Shown here one piece after another: positions 50,190-61,689 of a DNA stretch of 64,000 bases; within the stretch, counting starts at the first letter, position 1; each line of letters begins with the position of its first letter. The translations under genes and the position numbers were made by a program. Below the pieces are notes generated by a model. That model was not told the DNA's origin, ran no database searches, and worked only from the letters and a program-made list of their open reading frames with translations. Source of the stretch: Spirodela intermedia (lineage: Eukaryota > Streptophyta > Magnoliopsida > Alismatales > Araceae). The stretch covers positions 5,309,001 to 5,373,000 of the forward strand of contig LR746273.1 in assembly GCA_902729315.2 (NCBI GenBank), in the 5' to 3' direction.

Positions 50190-51707
50190 ATGGATTCGCC
50201 CCCCGCCAGGCACACCTGCCTGAGGCTGCGCATCGCCGACGCCGACGCCGCCGCTGGCGTGGTCTTCATCAAGGGCACCTGGTTCGCCCTCCGCTTCGAC
50301 CTCTCCATCACTGACGGCTACGACGCCTGGACCTGCAATGGTCTCTCTCTCTCTCTCTCTCGTTCTGCGTCTCCAACTCATCCTTGCTCCCTCGCTCCTC
50401 CTGGAAATTTGTATTTCCGAGCTAGATTTCCTGAGCATTGTTATTTGGGGTGCTGCGCAGCGACCGAGGCGGAGGTGAGGCAGAGAGCGGCGCAGTGGGA
50501 TCAGCCGGTGGCCGAGTACATGGCCGTGACTGAAAGGCACCTGGGGTTTCAGCAACCAGGCTCCCTTTACAAGTTTGAGGATGCCGGCAATGGACAGAGA
50601 AGAGTGAGGACCTGCGGTTCTTCTCCCCCAGCTTTTTGTTTCGTTCCATATCCCCTGCATTAGTTGCTCGCAGTTTCCGCGGTGTTTTTCGATTCCTCTG
50701 GTGTACTCGGCATTCAGAAAGGTGACAATCGCGCCAAAACGTGAATGTGTCTTGTGAATCTTCTGAGTAGGACTAGAGGAAGAAGGAAATCAAGGAATAA
50801 GATTGGCATACCATCATTAGGAGAGGAGGAAGAAGAAGGGGGAATAAAGATGCAGATGTTCACGTGGAAGAAGAAAATTTTGAAAAAAAGAAAACCGATA
50901 AAATCGGGGAAATGAGAAAATATAATCGACTCACGTCAGCATTTACCCATTATATACATGCATGTGGCAGCATCAATATACATCATTTCAGTGCCCTGAA
51001 TCTGGAAGGAGAGGAGGGATGTATTTTAGGTTGAATTAGTGGGCAGGTCCTTTATTCAACTCAGAAGATATAGATTATAGTGGTATTTCGATTTATCATA
51101 TTCACGAATTGAAATGTGGTACATTGTACTTTTATTTCCTTTCATATTCATAGTAATCGCGACTATAAATGGTAGATGATCAATATAATGCCAATTATAT
51201 GATGTTTGTAGCATACATTTTGTTTTTTTAACTACTCTGAACTAAACAATTGAAATGATATTAGTTCCACCAGCATTGCTGTGAAAATCATCATCTTGTG
51301 CAATAAGAAAAAAATATTTTCTTGTTTTTTATGCTGTCTACATCTATCTTCTTTTGTGTTTTTTTCCTATTTATAGCACTTATTTTTATTCTTATTCATG
51401 TTTTAAACTTTGTAAAATATGGGCTGACTTCAACCAATTAAAACAGCTCCTTAAGTGAATAAACTATGCTGAATAACTTTTATATCTTCACTTGATATTT
51501 TAATTTTTTTTCTTGGAAATATTGTGGGCTTAAATATTTTTTGACACGGTTCCCCTTTTTATGGTTGATGGTATGCAGCTGTCGTGGAGTTCTGAGAAGC
51601 AGGGGACGAGGCTGGAATGGAGATGGAAGTGCCAGCTCTGCCCGAACAGGAAGCAAACTACCGTTGGAATCCTGGATTTCCTCATGGATACAAATATGCG
51701 CCTGAGT
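50190..51707 (+). CDS. XRCC4: XRCC4 N-terminal head (three exons); coiled-coil half not found
   Basis: XRCC4 is the scaffold of DNA ligase IV in non-homologous end joining. Exons: 50190-50340, 50461-50603, 51579-51707. Consensus borders, phase-consistent, 141 codons. Head-domain sequence is typical of plants: FIKGTWFALRFDLSITDGYD, then AAQWDQPVAEYMAVTERHLG, FQQPGSLYKFEDAG, and LEWRWKCQLCPN followed by GILDFLMDTNMRLS. Plant XRCC4 normally continues with a long helical stalk that dimerises and binds ligase IV. I read 51708-52476 and the DNA after 53516 without finding any such exon. The third exon ends in phase 0 at AGT|gtaaga. The next coding exon on this strand belongs to a Myb/SANT-like gene. 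So the locus is truncated, or spliced into that gene. A (CT)n run sits directly at the intron 1 donor. Confidence 0.85.
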
Positions 51708-52476
51708 GTAAGATAATTTTCCGGTCTAATATAACTTTATGGTTAAAATTAATAATTGCCTTCTTTTTTTGACCTCTACTGTTCTCTGTTAAATCCTAGG
51801 CGCAGTTTAACTAATGAATTTATTTACTCTCCTGATGTGAAGTGATCAAGAGGCTGTATCTCATTAAGTAAAACTTGTCTAGAGGCAGTATTATTTTTCT
51901 TCTTTCTAATGCTCCAGTGTTTCTGATCTCGTCTATGCTTCATTTTCTCTTTAAGCCTCCATTAAAAAGGCAAATTACCCTGTTGGAAACCCTTGTGGCC
52001 TAAATATTTCAAGATTTTCTTTAACAAATTACCCATAGTCGAGCATATTTCCATTTTCGGATCTCAAAAACAGTTCATCAGTATTTCAAGGCATAGTGAA
52101 TTGAATGTCATTTGACTATTTGAGCAATCTGGATCAGGAGTGCTCGTGATCATCAGTTGATCGAATTATTCTCTTTATACCTGTGACGACAAAGCACAGT
52201 GGATAAGGCTATTTTACGATTAGGAAGGAGGTAATTCCTCTAATTTGGGAGCACAGGAAACGTCATAGTTTGTTTTGACAACATGACGTAAATTAGTATG
52301 AAGAATGCTCTTTCTCTCTCTAAAAAAGTAATCATAATTCAGGGATTCGAAGGAAGTGTTATCTGAATTCATGGAATTTCTTGCAGTTCATTAGGGTTCT
52401 TCATGTTAATGTTCTTGTGGGTTAGTTGCTGTTGATAATTCTGAGCTATTAACGGGTGCTTCTGTGGAAATCGCAG
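51708..52476 (+). other. Intron-like stretch between XRCC4 exon 3 and the Myb/SANT exons
   Basis: Starts with a good 5' splice site (gtaaga) and ends with a 3' splice site (aatcgcag) that abuts ATG. It is AT-rich and has no open segment resembling the XRCC4 stalk. It may be a real intron of a chimeric gene. Alternatively it may contain the end of XRCC4 plus the promoter and 5' UTR intron of the Myb gene. Confidence 0.5.
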
Positions 52477-53516
52477 ATGGCGAATGAGAAAGTTAATGCG
52501 AGTGTCCCTCTTTCTGCAGTGAAGAGCCCAGACCTCAAGGTCAGACAGAGGCTGAAGAGCGACCGGGTGAAGGCCATATGGGACGACAAGAAGCACGCGG
52601 TGTTTGTGAGGATCTGCTTGGATCAGATGCGGGCAGGCAACAAGCCCCACAAGACCCTGAACAAGCTGGGCTACATGAATCTGGAGAGAGAGTTCTACAA
52701 GCAGACGGGATTTTACTACTTCAAGGACCAGCTGAAGAACCACTGGGACAGCACGAGGAGGGACTGGCAGGCGTGGACTGCGCTGAGGAACCAGGCGGGG
52801 GTCGGATGGGATGATGCCAAGGGGACTTATTCTCAGACGGAGGATTGGTGGGCGAGCTTTGCCAAGGTTTGTACTACCAGTGATGCTGCAGTCGTCATGT
52901 CCTCCTCTTCGCTGTCAGTGATCGCCATCTCTTCCTTGCCTGCTCGCAGAGGTTCCCCGGTGGTGACAAGTTCGCTCACCACCCCCTGGACCACGCCGAG
53001 GAACTGGACCTCCTGTTCGGGGAAGGCTCCGGCCGGTCTGACGGTATCGCCCAGTCGCCGCCATCGTCTGATGCCACCCCGTCTGCCGCCACCAGGGATT
53101 CACAGTCCGATCCCGCCCCGGAGAGCCACGGTGAGGCTGAGGAGCCTGACGGGCTCATTGTTGTCCGGCAGAACTCCGCGCGGGTGGAGGAGTCTGGGGA
53201 GACGGCCGGGCGGCCGGAGAAGCGCCCGCGGCCATCCGACGGCACCAAGTGGGAGGCCTGCATGAAGCAGGTCTGCGACATCCTCCTGGGCGGGTCGAAG
53301 CTGCTGGCCTCCTCACCGGCCGATGACCCGGCTTCCATTGCAAACGCCATGGCCCTCCTCAATGGAACCTATGGAGTGGAGAGGAACTCCGAGGAGTGGC
53401 TGTTTGCTGTCTCAAAGCTCCGAAATGAGTCCGTCCGGCAGCTGTTCCTGGCGCTGGGAGATGCAGAGAGCCGGGCGGCTTGGATCAAGAGGGAGTATAG
53501 GCTGGCCCATGGGTAG
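52477..53516 (+). CDS. Myb/SANT-like DNA-binding protein (Myb_DNA-bind_3, L10-interacting MYB-like)
   Basis: Two exons, 52477-52866 and 52950-53516, phase 0 junction, 318 aa from the first ATG. Residues about 25-130 form the Myb/SANT-like domain: KAIWDDKKHAVFVRICLDQM, GYMNLEREFYKQTGFYYF, QLKNHWDSTRRDWQAW and GVGWDDAKGTYSQTEDWW. Regularly spaced tryptophans and the WDD start are typical of the plant family that includes LIMYB and domesticated harbinger-type partners. A low-complexity Ser/Pro/Asp linker and a helical C-terminal part (WEACMKQVCDILLGGSKLLA, EWLFAVSKLRNESVRQLFLA) follow. It is much more GC-rich than its surroundings. The first codon directly follows a splice acceptor, so the ATG may be an internal codon of a longer XRCC4-headed protein (459 aa) or the start after a 5' UTR intron. 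Confidence 0.85.
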
Positions 53517-54696
53517 CTCGTGCTACACCCACATAAGGCCTTCCCCGCTCATGGGTCTTCTTCTTCTTCCTTCAGCTGTTCTGCCTCGATCTCTTGTAGG
53601 ATTTGGTTAGATTATCTTGGTGCAAGAGATGCTGACCAGTCCAGGCCATTGCTCGGAATTCCTTGTTGGTCCAGCTAAGCTTGACCTGATCACCACCTTG
53701 AGCATCAACAGCCATCTATATGATTGAAAATTCTCTACTTTTGGATGACGCGCTGGTGTTGTAGAGGGCCTTTATGACGACTTCGTTGACTCTCAAAGTT
53801 GCCATCTTGGGTCATCAGTTCGGCATATTTAAAACTACTAGAATTTTTTACAATGATTTTGACAAGGCTCTTGAGATATAGCGAATGATTTGAAAACTAT
53901 TTTTTTCACTTGAAAAAAAGTACTAGGTTGAGGTTGATCCATCAAGTGTGAACCAATCTTCTCTCTGATCCTCATGAAATGTGTAAAATCGTTTCTCCTC
54001 GTGGCATATTGGAGAAGTTGAGAGAGATTTTTGTAACCATTTTGACAATTTTTTGATGTAAAAAATGTTGGAAACATTTTTCTTAATTTCGGAAAATGTG
54101 TAATTTACAGAACCAGAGGATTTATGGTAAGTATATTTCGTTGAATTGAAGTATAGTATGAAATGAAGTTGGTCAAGGTATGCATAAAATATGAAAGAAT
54201 TGAAGACTTTACTATCAAACATCAAAAGAGGAATAATTTGAGTCAAACTTTCATTTGATGTTGAGATCACTAATTATGCCCATTTAGAAAACCATTTAAT
54301 TTATCGGGAAATACATTAGGGTGAGATAGATCAAAAAAAATGCCAATGGCATAGTTTCTTATATCAATAAGCATTTGACGAAAGCATATCATTTATTAGT
54401 TGAATTAATAAATATTTTAGTCTCCTCTAGCTTAAAGTCGTCTATTATGTTGGAAGGATCACCAACAATTGTTTCACATATTTTTTAATCCTTAGTTTAT
54501 TAATGTCTTGGTGCGTTGAAATAGCTTACTATTCAAGTTTATTGACCCATCCATAAATTAAATGAGACATTATATTTAAGTCTTTGAAGAGATAAAAAAA
54601 TAAAAGCTTATTTATGTCGATTTGCCTAAAAAATTTCTTAGTGGTATCCCTAAGTGAGTATGTGAGTGAGTAAAAGAGAGATAGAGAGATAGATAA

Positions 54697-54789
<93 letters not shown>

Positions 54790-56220
54790 AGAGAGAGATG
54801 TGACTTCAATCAACTAAATCATTTTTACTTACATTTATATATGAAGATTTGAATCAATAGGTGCATAGTGGATGGAGTACATTTTCATACTCATATTTTA
54901 CTTCAAGACCTCTCATTGATTTGATTGTCTCAATTGCTCAATTTCTCATTTAGATATTTCATGTAAATAATAATAATATCTAAATTGATAATTTGATCTT
55001 TCAATTGATCTTATATATATGTTTTTAATTAACAAAATATCATGAATTTAATGCTTCAATAGAGTTGACTTAAGTTGATTGCCATAGTTTATTGCTTCCT
55101 AGTCGGTAAGCCCTAGGTCTGAGTTAGATCATGTAATCTTTATATCTATTAAGTCAGCACTTTGACTAGTACAAAAATTTATACTCATTTCCATGGCTTT
55201 TCTTCATGCCTAGGGCCACAAGTTCTTGAAGATAGCATGACGTAGTTTGTTTGACTCCACAACAAGCCTCTGAAGTTATATAACTTTCAATAATCTTTAT
55301 ACCAAATGAGAAAAACACTCCTAGAAGAGAGAACAACCCTTTTTTTGCTCTAATACAATTGTAAGATCCTCTTATTTACAAGGAAGAGTCATCATTGACT
55401 TTTGCCTATTTCGTCTTTCATTAATACCTCTCCTTAATGTCCCTATCTCTTGAGGAGACATTACATAGTATGACACATGATAAATGTCCCTTCCCTTAAC
55501 CACATCTAGTAACTAGTGGTTAAACCTTCTTATCAAATATATTGATTTAATGACACATACTAGTGGTGGCCCTCACTATCTCTCTTTTTATGGTTGTTGC
55601 ATCCTTATCTCACATTGTGAAGCCTACGATACTCATCAGAATAAGCTCCACGTGGCTGCTACATGCAATCTCTTGCTTATAAATTTTTCATTGTATGTGA
55701 GTTCACATACTTATGCTTTTGTTGTAGTGCATTTGTCTATGTTCATAGTGATACCAAATGTTAAGCACTTGAAACCCTCTTGGCATCTTGTTCAGAGTAG
55801 TATCACATTGTTAAACTTCCAAATGTTGACAAAGCTTTTTTTCTATTAAGTGATAAAATAAGTTCTAAAAGAAATAAAAAAATAAACAACCCAAGAAATC
55901 AACAAATAGATCTTGAATACTGATAAAGCCTCAATATTATATGATAGGATATGCATAGTTTATATGATTATAGTTTAAATCCCTTAATGAAAGCTTACAT
56001 TCAATGTAAATATATTTTCTACTTGAATTTGTATTGTTTACTGAATTACATACAAAAGTATTAAATTCTATATCTTTTATAACATGCATATTCTATTGAA
56101 TCAAAAGTTATTTTTGATACAATGCTGGGTATTCTAATAGATGAAAAAAATTATATTTACATGCAGGGAAATTAGAAGAAGGGTAGTTTGAGTTTTAAAA
56201 TGGATTCTCTATATTTGTTT
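53517..56220. other. Intergenic DNA, AT-rich, with a long (AG)n microsatellite
   Basis: The first ~200 bp are probable 3' UTR of the Myb/SANT gene. The rest is AT-rich, with a near-perfect (AG)n tract at 54700-54798. Scattered sequence at 55,300-55,850 is repeat-like but I cannot classify it. No supported gene. Confidence 0.55.
54700..54798. repeat. (AG)n dinucleotide microsatellite, about 99 bp
   Basis: Almost uninterrupted AG repeat from 54700 to 54798 with one break (agagaaga near 54784). It is the longest of at least ten GA/CT microsatellites in the window and produces spurious Ser-Leu open frames on the minus strand. Confidence 0.97.
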
Positions 56221-56550
56221 TAAGTATTTAATAAGTTGACCAGTAGACCCATTATAGTCAGCCTATTAAGAGGCTGTATATCAGCCCATTCTAATGAGGG
56301 TATTTAAAGGGAGAGAGAGGAGAGAGAAGATAGAGGAGGGCAACTAGCGAAAGAACAAGAAATCACGGCAGCGATATCCACCACGACGATGGTAGTGGCC
56401 AACCTAAATTATAAAATTTGTGCCACAATAAAGGAATTCTTTGACCATCTAAAGGAATTCTTAAATTATAAATTATCCACCATGATATGCCCATCTAAAG
56501 GAATTTATAAACCACGGCAGCGATATCCACCACGACGACGGCAGTGGCCA
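56221..56550 (+). repeat. Leader of the Athila-type element with a direct repeat
   Basis: A 37-38-bp segment (cacggcagcgatatccacca and its continuation) occurs at about 56364-56401 and again at about 56512-56549, differing in about three bases. A TATA-like TATTTAAA lies near 56299. This may be the end of a 5' LTR or untranslated leader. No copy of it was recognised beyond 61,700, so the LTR is not defined. Confidence 0.5.
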
Positions 56551-57323
56551 CAATAAAGGAAGCAGATGACCCTTTGAGATACACCCTTTTTCCTTTCTCT
56601 CTTGAAGATGAGGCAAGCTATTGGTTTGCCACAATAGATGGGAGAATTAGAGTTTGGCCAACCTTGAAAAATGAATTTCTCCAATTTTTTTAATCTAGAT
56701 GTAAGACTAAATCTATGATTAGAACAATCATGAGCTTCACCCAAAATTTAGGAGAGACATTTCATGAGGCTTAGACGAGATGAAAGGAACTAATTAGAAA
56801 ATGCCCTCACCATGGAATTTTGAAATGACAATTAGTAGAAGTTTTTTATGATAGCTTGACCGACACTCATAGGCAAATGATTGATGCTTCATGTGGAGGA
56901 ACTTCTATGACTAAGGATGAGGAAGAAGCTTATCAATTACTTCAAGAGCTTAGTAGAAATTCATTGAATCATGCTTCTTCATCTACATATGATAGGAGTG
57001 AAAGAGGAGTGAAGAAAGAGATATATGAGTTAACTTTTTTTCAAGATAAAGTGTTAACATCTGAAGTACATGAGCTAAGTAGAAAATTAGAGAAATTTGA
57101 AGGAATATCTGAAAAAATTGAAAAACGTTTAGCACAACAAGAACCCATACATAAACCTTCCTCTTCATATCAATCTCAAACACTACAAGTAGTATGCTCA
57201 ATCTATGTTGACCCTACACATTTAGATCAAAACTATCCATATTTAGATCAATACAATGCTCAACTACAGGAACAAGTGAATGTCACATATATCCAGCCAA
57301 AAGCCCCATTAATTCGAATATAA
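56550..57323 (+). pseudogene. Athila-type gag remnant
   Basis: The reading starts with DPLRYTLFPFSLEDEASYWF and continues through TKSMIRTIMSFTQNLGETFH and LIRKCPHHGI to DSLTDTHRQMIDASCGGTSM and EEEAYQLLQELSRNSLNHAS. This is the conserved capsid region of Athila/Tat Gag. In-frame stops occur near 56693, 56772 and 56778. Further gag-linker sequence continues to about 58057. Confidence 0.87.
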
Positions 57324-58159
57324 ACCCATGCCAACCAAGGATAAAATTTCAGCAAAATCCTAATTGGAAACCGCAACCCAATAGAATGACTACACATCCA
57401 AACTTTCAAACACAACAAAAACCCATCCATACATTTATACCCCATGATCTTACCCCTAGACAGCAACCTTACCAATAGAATTTAAAGGAAATTCAAATTA
57501 TTCCAACCCACATTAGAGCTATAATTCATTGTCAAATGATTTCAATACAAACCAGCTCTTGACCCAATTAATGGAACAACAGGATACTTTCAACAGAGCA
57601 TGCTGAAATTAGTGAAAGACAATCAAGACAACATCCAGTAGGTAGAAAGAGAACTAGGAAGAGTGGCAGAAGCCACTGGACGGAAGGAAGAAGGACATCT
57701 TCCTAGTCGACCCACAAGTAATCCAAGGAATTTATACCCCCTGGATTTGTCCCACAGCAGGTGAACATTTCACCACTTCTTACCTCTCAATTGTTAGCTC
57801 AAAACTCTACACTTAATTTTTCAGGAATATCCAAACATGAAAGTGCAAAAGTTGTTAGCACTCTTCGTAATGGAAAAGTATTAAATGATCCACATGCTAT
57901 TCATAATTCTGAACAGACATTGATAGGATGTCCATCTAAGGAGCATAATTTAGAATTAATAGACGATTTTGATAGTGATGATGATCATAATTCCTTCATG
58001 GTAGAAAATACTAGTGTAGAAAACAATAGAGAATATAATAGTACTAAGGGCAATTAGAAGATATTTGATGGAGTTGTTGTTGATCCTCATATCCCAGTCC
58101 CTTTTCCTAAGGCTTTACAATCAAAACAAAAAAAAAGAGCAACTGAAAATGAGGAACTA

Positions 58160-58579
58160 ATGAAAATCTTTGGGAATGTTCAACTGAGCATTCTCCTTAC
58201 TGATGCCATTAGACATGTCCTAACTTATGCTAAGTTCCTTATGAAACTATGCACACCACATAGAAAAATTAGAAAGATTCAATTATCTGAAAATGCAAGT
58301 GCCATAATTCAAATAGATCTTCCTAGGAAAATGAAAGATCCTGGCACACCACTCATTACTTGCAAAATAGGAGGTATCTCATTTCAAAATGCATTACTAG
58401 ACTTAGGAGCAAGTGTGAGTCTTATGCTAGCTGCCCTTTATGAGCAGTTTCAATTAGGGGAATTAAAACCCACAACAGTGATCTTACAATTAGTAGACAG
58501 ATCAGCCAAAACACCTAGAAGATTAGTAGAAGATGTGATTGTAAAAATTAAAGGATGTAGATATGCCATCATCAAGTGA
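58160..58579 (+). pseudogene. Athila-type aspartic protease remnant
   Basis: Contains KIGGISFQNALLDLGASVSL near 58360-58420. The usual D-S-G active-site triad reads D-L-G, so the serine is lost. The flanking phrases MKDPGTPLITC and LQLVDRSAKTPRRLVEDVIV are standard for this family. Confidence 0.82.
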
Positions 58580-59024
58580 AATTTGTTGTATGCCAATTAT
58601 TTTAGGATGCCTCTTTCTAGCGACAGCCAAGGCAAATATTAATTGGGCAGATGGAGTAGTTGATTTTTCTGTGGGAAGTAGAACGATATTGATTGATATA
58701 TTTAAGGCTGTAAAATGTTTTGATTCAGAAGTTGATGCAGAATGTAATATTTTAGATATTATCAATGAATGCATATGTCAAAATGAGAGAGATATTAGCC
58801 AAATGATTGACACACCTAGCATATTAGGATCCTTACCCACCACAAACCCACAACATGATGGAAATATTGCTGAAGTAGTTCCATCTTCATTGTATACACA
58901 TAATATAGAGCTTAAACTATTACTAGAATCTTTGAAATATACATATTTAGGAGAAAATGATACCTTATCTATTATCATAGCTTTTGATTTGACTAAGAAA
59001 TAGGAACAACAAGTTATTGAAGTA

Positions 59025-60460
59025 TTGAAAGAATATAGAGAGGAAATAGGATGGATCATGACAAATTTCAAAGGTATAGATCTGAATATTTGCATGCACC
59101 ACATTTATGTAGAAGAAAATTCTAGGCCAAGTCAAGGGATGCAAAGGCGATTGAACCCCAATATGCAAGAAGTTATGAAGAAGGAAATAATTAAGTGGTT
59201 AGATTCAGATATTACCTATGCGATTTTTGATAGCCAATGGGTTAGTCCTACATAGGTGGTGCCTAAAAAGACTAGTCTTACTATTGTACAAAATGAAAAA
59301 GGGGAGAAATTGCAGACTAGACTACCTACAACATGGAGAGTATGCATAGATTATCGAAAGCTAAATACAATCACTAAAAAGGATCATTTCTCCCTTTCTT
59401 TTATTGACCAAATTCTAGAAGAATTGGTAGGAAAAAAATATTTTTGCTTCCTATATGAGTATTTAGGATATAACCAGATAGCTATATACCTTGAGGATTA
59501 GGAGAAGACAACCTTCACCTGCCCTTTTGAGACATTTGCATTTAGATTAATGCCCTTTGGCTTGTGTAATGCCCCTGTCACTTTCCAGCGGTGTATGATG
59601 GTCATATTTTTTGATATGATAGGAGAATACTTAGAAGTCTTTATGGATGATTTTCAATATTTGGTTCATCTTTTGATCAATGTTTTACGAATTTTAAAAA
59701 AAGTGCTTGCTAGATGCGTTGAAAAAAGACTAATACTAAGTTGAGAGAAGAGTTATTTTATGGTTGAGGGAGTAGTGTTGGGCCATATTGTTAGTGAGAG
59801 AGAATTAAAGGTAGATAAAGCAAAAGTAGATATCATAGACAAATTACCCCTACCACTTACAATTAGGCAGATTAGATCTTTCCTTGGGCACGTAGGTTTT
59901 TACTACAGGTTTATACATATTTTTTCTAAAATTACACAACCATTAACACAACTATTAGCTAAGGATGCTGATTTTCAGATAGGTGACCACTGTTTAAAAG
60001 CATTTAATACATTGAAAACAGCTTGATCACAGCTTGATCACAGCTCCTATTCTATGTGCACCTGACTGGTCATTGCCATTTGAGATTATGTGCGATGCTT
60101 CCAATTATGCTATTGGTGCAGTGTTAGGTCAACAAATTGACAAAAAACATGTAGTGATATATTATGCTAGTCAAATCATATTTGAGGCACAATTGAACTA
60201 TACGACCACATAAAAAGAGCTACTAGCTATTGTTTTTGCCTTTGAGAAATTTCAATGATATCTTCTAGGAGCCAAAATCATCATTCATTTAGACCATTCA
60301 ACATTGAAATATTTACTCACCAAGTGAGAAACCAAACCTAGGTTGATTCGTTAGATCCTTCTATTACAAGAATTTGATATTAAAATTCGAGATAAAAAAG
60401 GGTTTGAAAATGTAGTAGCAGGCCTTTTATCACGATTAAACAATGCTAATAACACCCGAT
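59025..60460 (+). pseudogene. Athila-type reverse transcriptase and RNase H remnant
   Basis: Segments in order: EVMKKEIIKWLDSDITYAIF, WVSPT, VVPKK, RVCIDYRKLN, QILEELVGKKYFCFL, FGLCNAPVTFQRCMMVIFFD, EYLEVFMDDF, then RSFLGHVGFYYRFIHIFSKI and LTQLLAKDADFQ. RNase H follows near 60050-60430 (MCDASNYAIGAVLGQ, GLLSRLN). The FMDD catalytic motif is intact, but the tracts are broken at 59253, 59499 and 59742 by stops. A short duplicated phrase, agcttgatcac, occurs twice at about 60020-60042. Confidence 0.87.
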
Positions 60461-60603
60461 TGCATGATTTCTTCCCTGACGAATAGCTAATGACAATAGC
60501 ACAAACAAGCCCACCATGGTATGCCTAGATTGTCAACTATCTGGTCACAAGATGACTTCTCATTGACTGGTCGAAATCTGCCAAAGATTTCTTCTTTTCT
60601 AAA

Positions 60604-61421
60604 TTGAAATATTACTTATGGGATGATCCAAGATTATTTTATTTAGGACATGATCAGATTTTCAGGCACTGTGCACCTGAAGAAGAATATAAAAGTATAA
60701 TAAATTTTTGTCATACTTCAGCCTGTGGTGCTTACTTTTCAGGTCGCAGAACTGCAACCAAGGTTTTGCAAAGTGACTTTTATTGACCCACTTTATTCAA
60801 AGACTCATTTGAATATTGCAAAACCTGTAGTAAGTGTCAAGCATATGTTAACATCTCCAAGTGAGATGCTATGTCTTTAAATCCGATTTTAGTAGTAGAA
60901 TTCTTTGATGTATGGGACATTGATTTCATGGGCTCTTTTTCCCAATCTTTTAGATATGAATATATTCTTTTAATTGTCGATTATGTGTCTAAGTAGGTGG
61001 AAGCAATACCTACTCGAACCAATGACCATAAAGTAGTTATTGGATTTATTCAAAGTCATATTTTTTCTCAATTTGGTTGCCCACGAGCCATCATTAGTGA
61101 TAGAGGGAAACATTTTACAGCTAACCAATTTTCCTCTCTCTTGAAGAAATATGGGGTGAAGCAAAAAATGATCAACACATACATCGTCGACACTTCTCTT
61201 TGAATCAGAAAGTTTGGCTTTATAACTCTAGGCTTCATCTCTTTCCTAGAAAATTAAAATCTAGGTGGGACGGACCATATAATATAATCAATATAGAAGA
61301 ACATGGAGCTATACTCATTGATGATCTTAAGTTAGGCCAAACATTCAAAGTTAACAGCCAAAGACTCAAACCTTACTTTGAGCATGAACTTAAACCGAAA
61401 CGAGAGTTTATTTTCCTATAG
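60604..61421 (+). pseudogene. Athila-type integrase remnant with internal deletion
   Basis: The HHCC-like N-terminus and linker are seen at 60604-60860 (FRHCAPEEEYKSII, FCHTSACGAYFSG, FEYCKTCSKCQ). The core follows at about 60910-61165 (VWDIDFMGSF, EAIPTRTNDHKVVIGFIQSH, GCPRAIISDRGKHFTANQF). The sequence then jumps at about 61190 to the C-terminal end (KVWLYNSRLHLFPRKLKSRW, WDGPYNI). The segment between, with the catalytic glutamate, is missing. Confidence 0.85.
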
Positions 61422-61689
61422 TGATTTTGACAAATAGAATCTATTTAATTGATAACGTTAACTTTAGTGCTTACTTGGAGGCAACCCAAGTAATATTTGG
61501 TTTCTTTTGTTCTGTTCTTGTTTTGCATATCCCAGCAGCCATTGTTAGTTAATGCAGAACTTTTTAGCCAGAACATAATTTTGACAAGCTTATGATTATT
61601 GCTGCGATAATCTCCATATAATCGCCGATAGTAATCTCTCTGATACCCATACTTTTTTTTCTTCATTCCTGTTTTTCCTTTTTCCACAT

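Noticed and set aside
50064-50660. Open frame of 198 codons on the minus strand
   Set aside because: Antisense to GC-rich XRCC4 exons 1-2; it crosses both exon and intron and resembles no family.
52369-52743. Minus-strand 124-codon frame
   Set aside because: Antisense shadow of the Myb/SANT exon, extending into the preceding intron.
54529-54813. Minus-strand Ser-Leu repeat frames
   Set aside because: Translation of the (AG)n microsatellite only.
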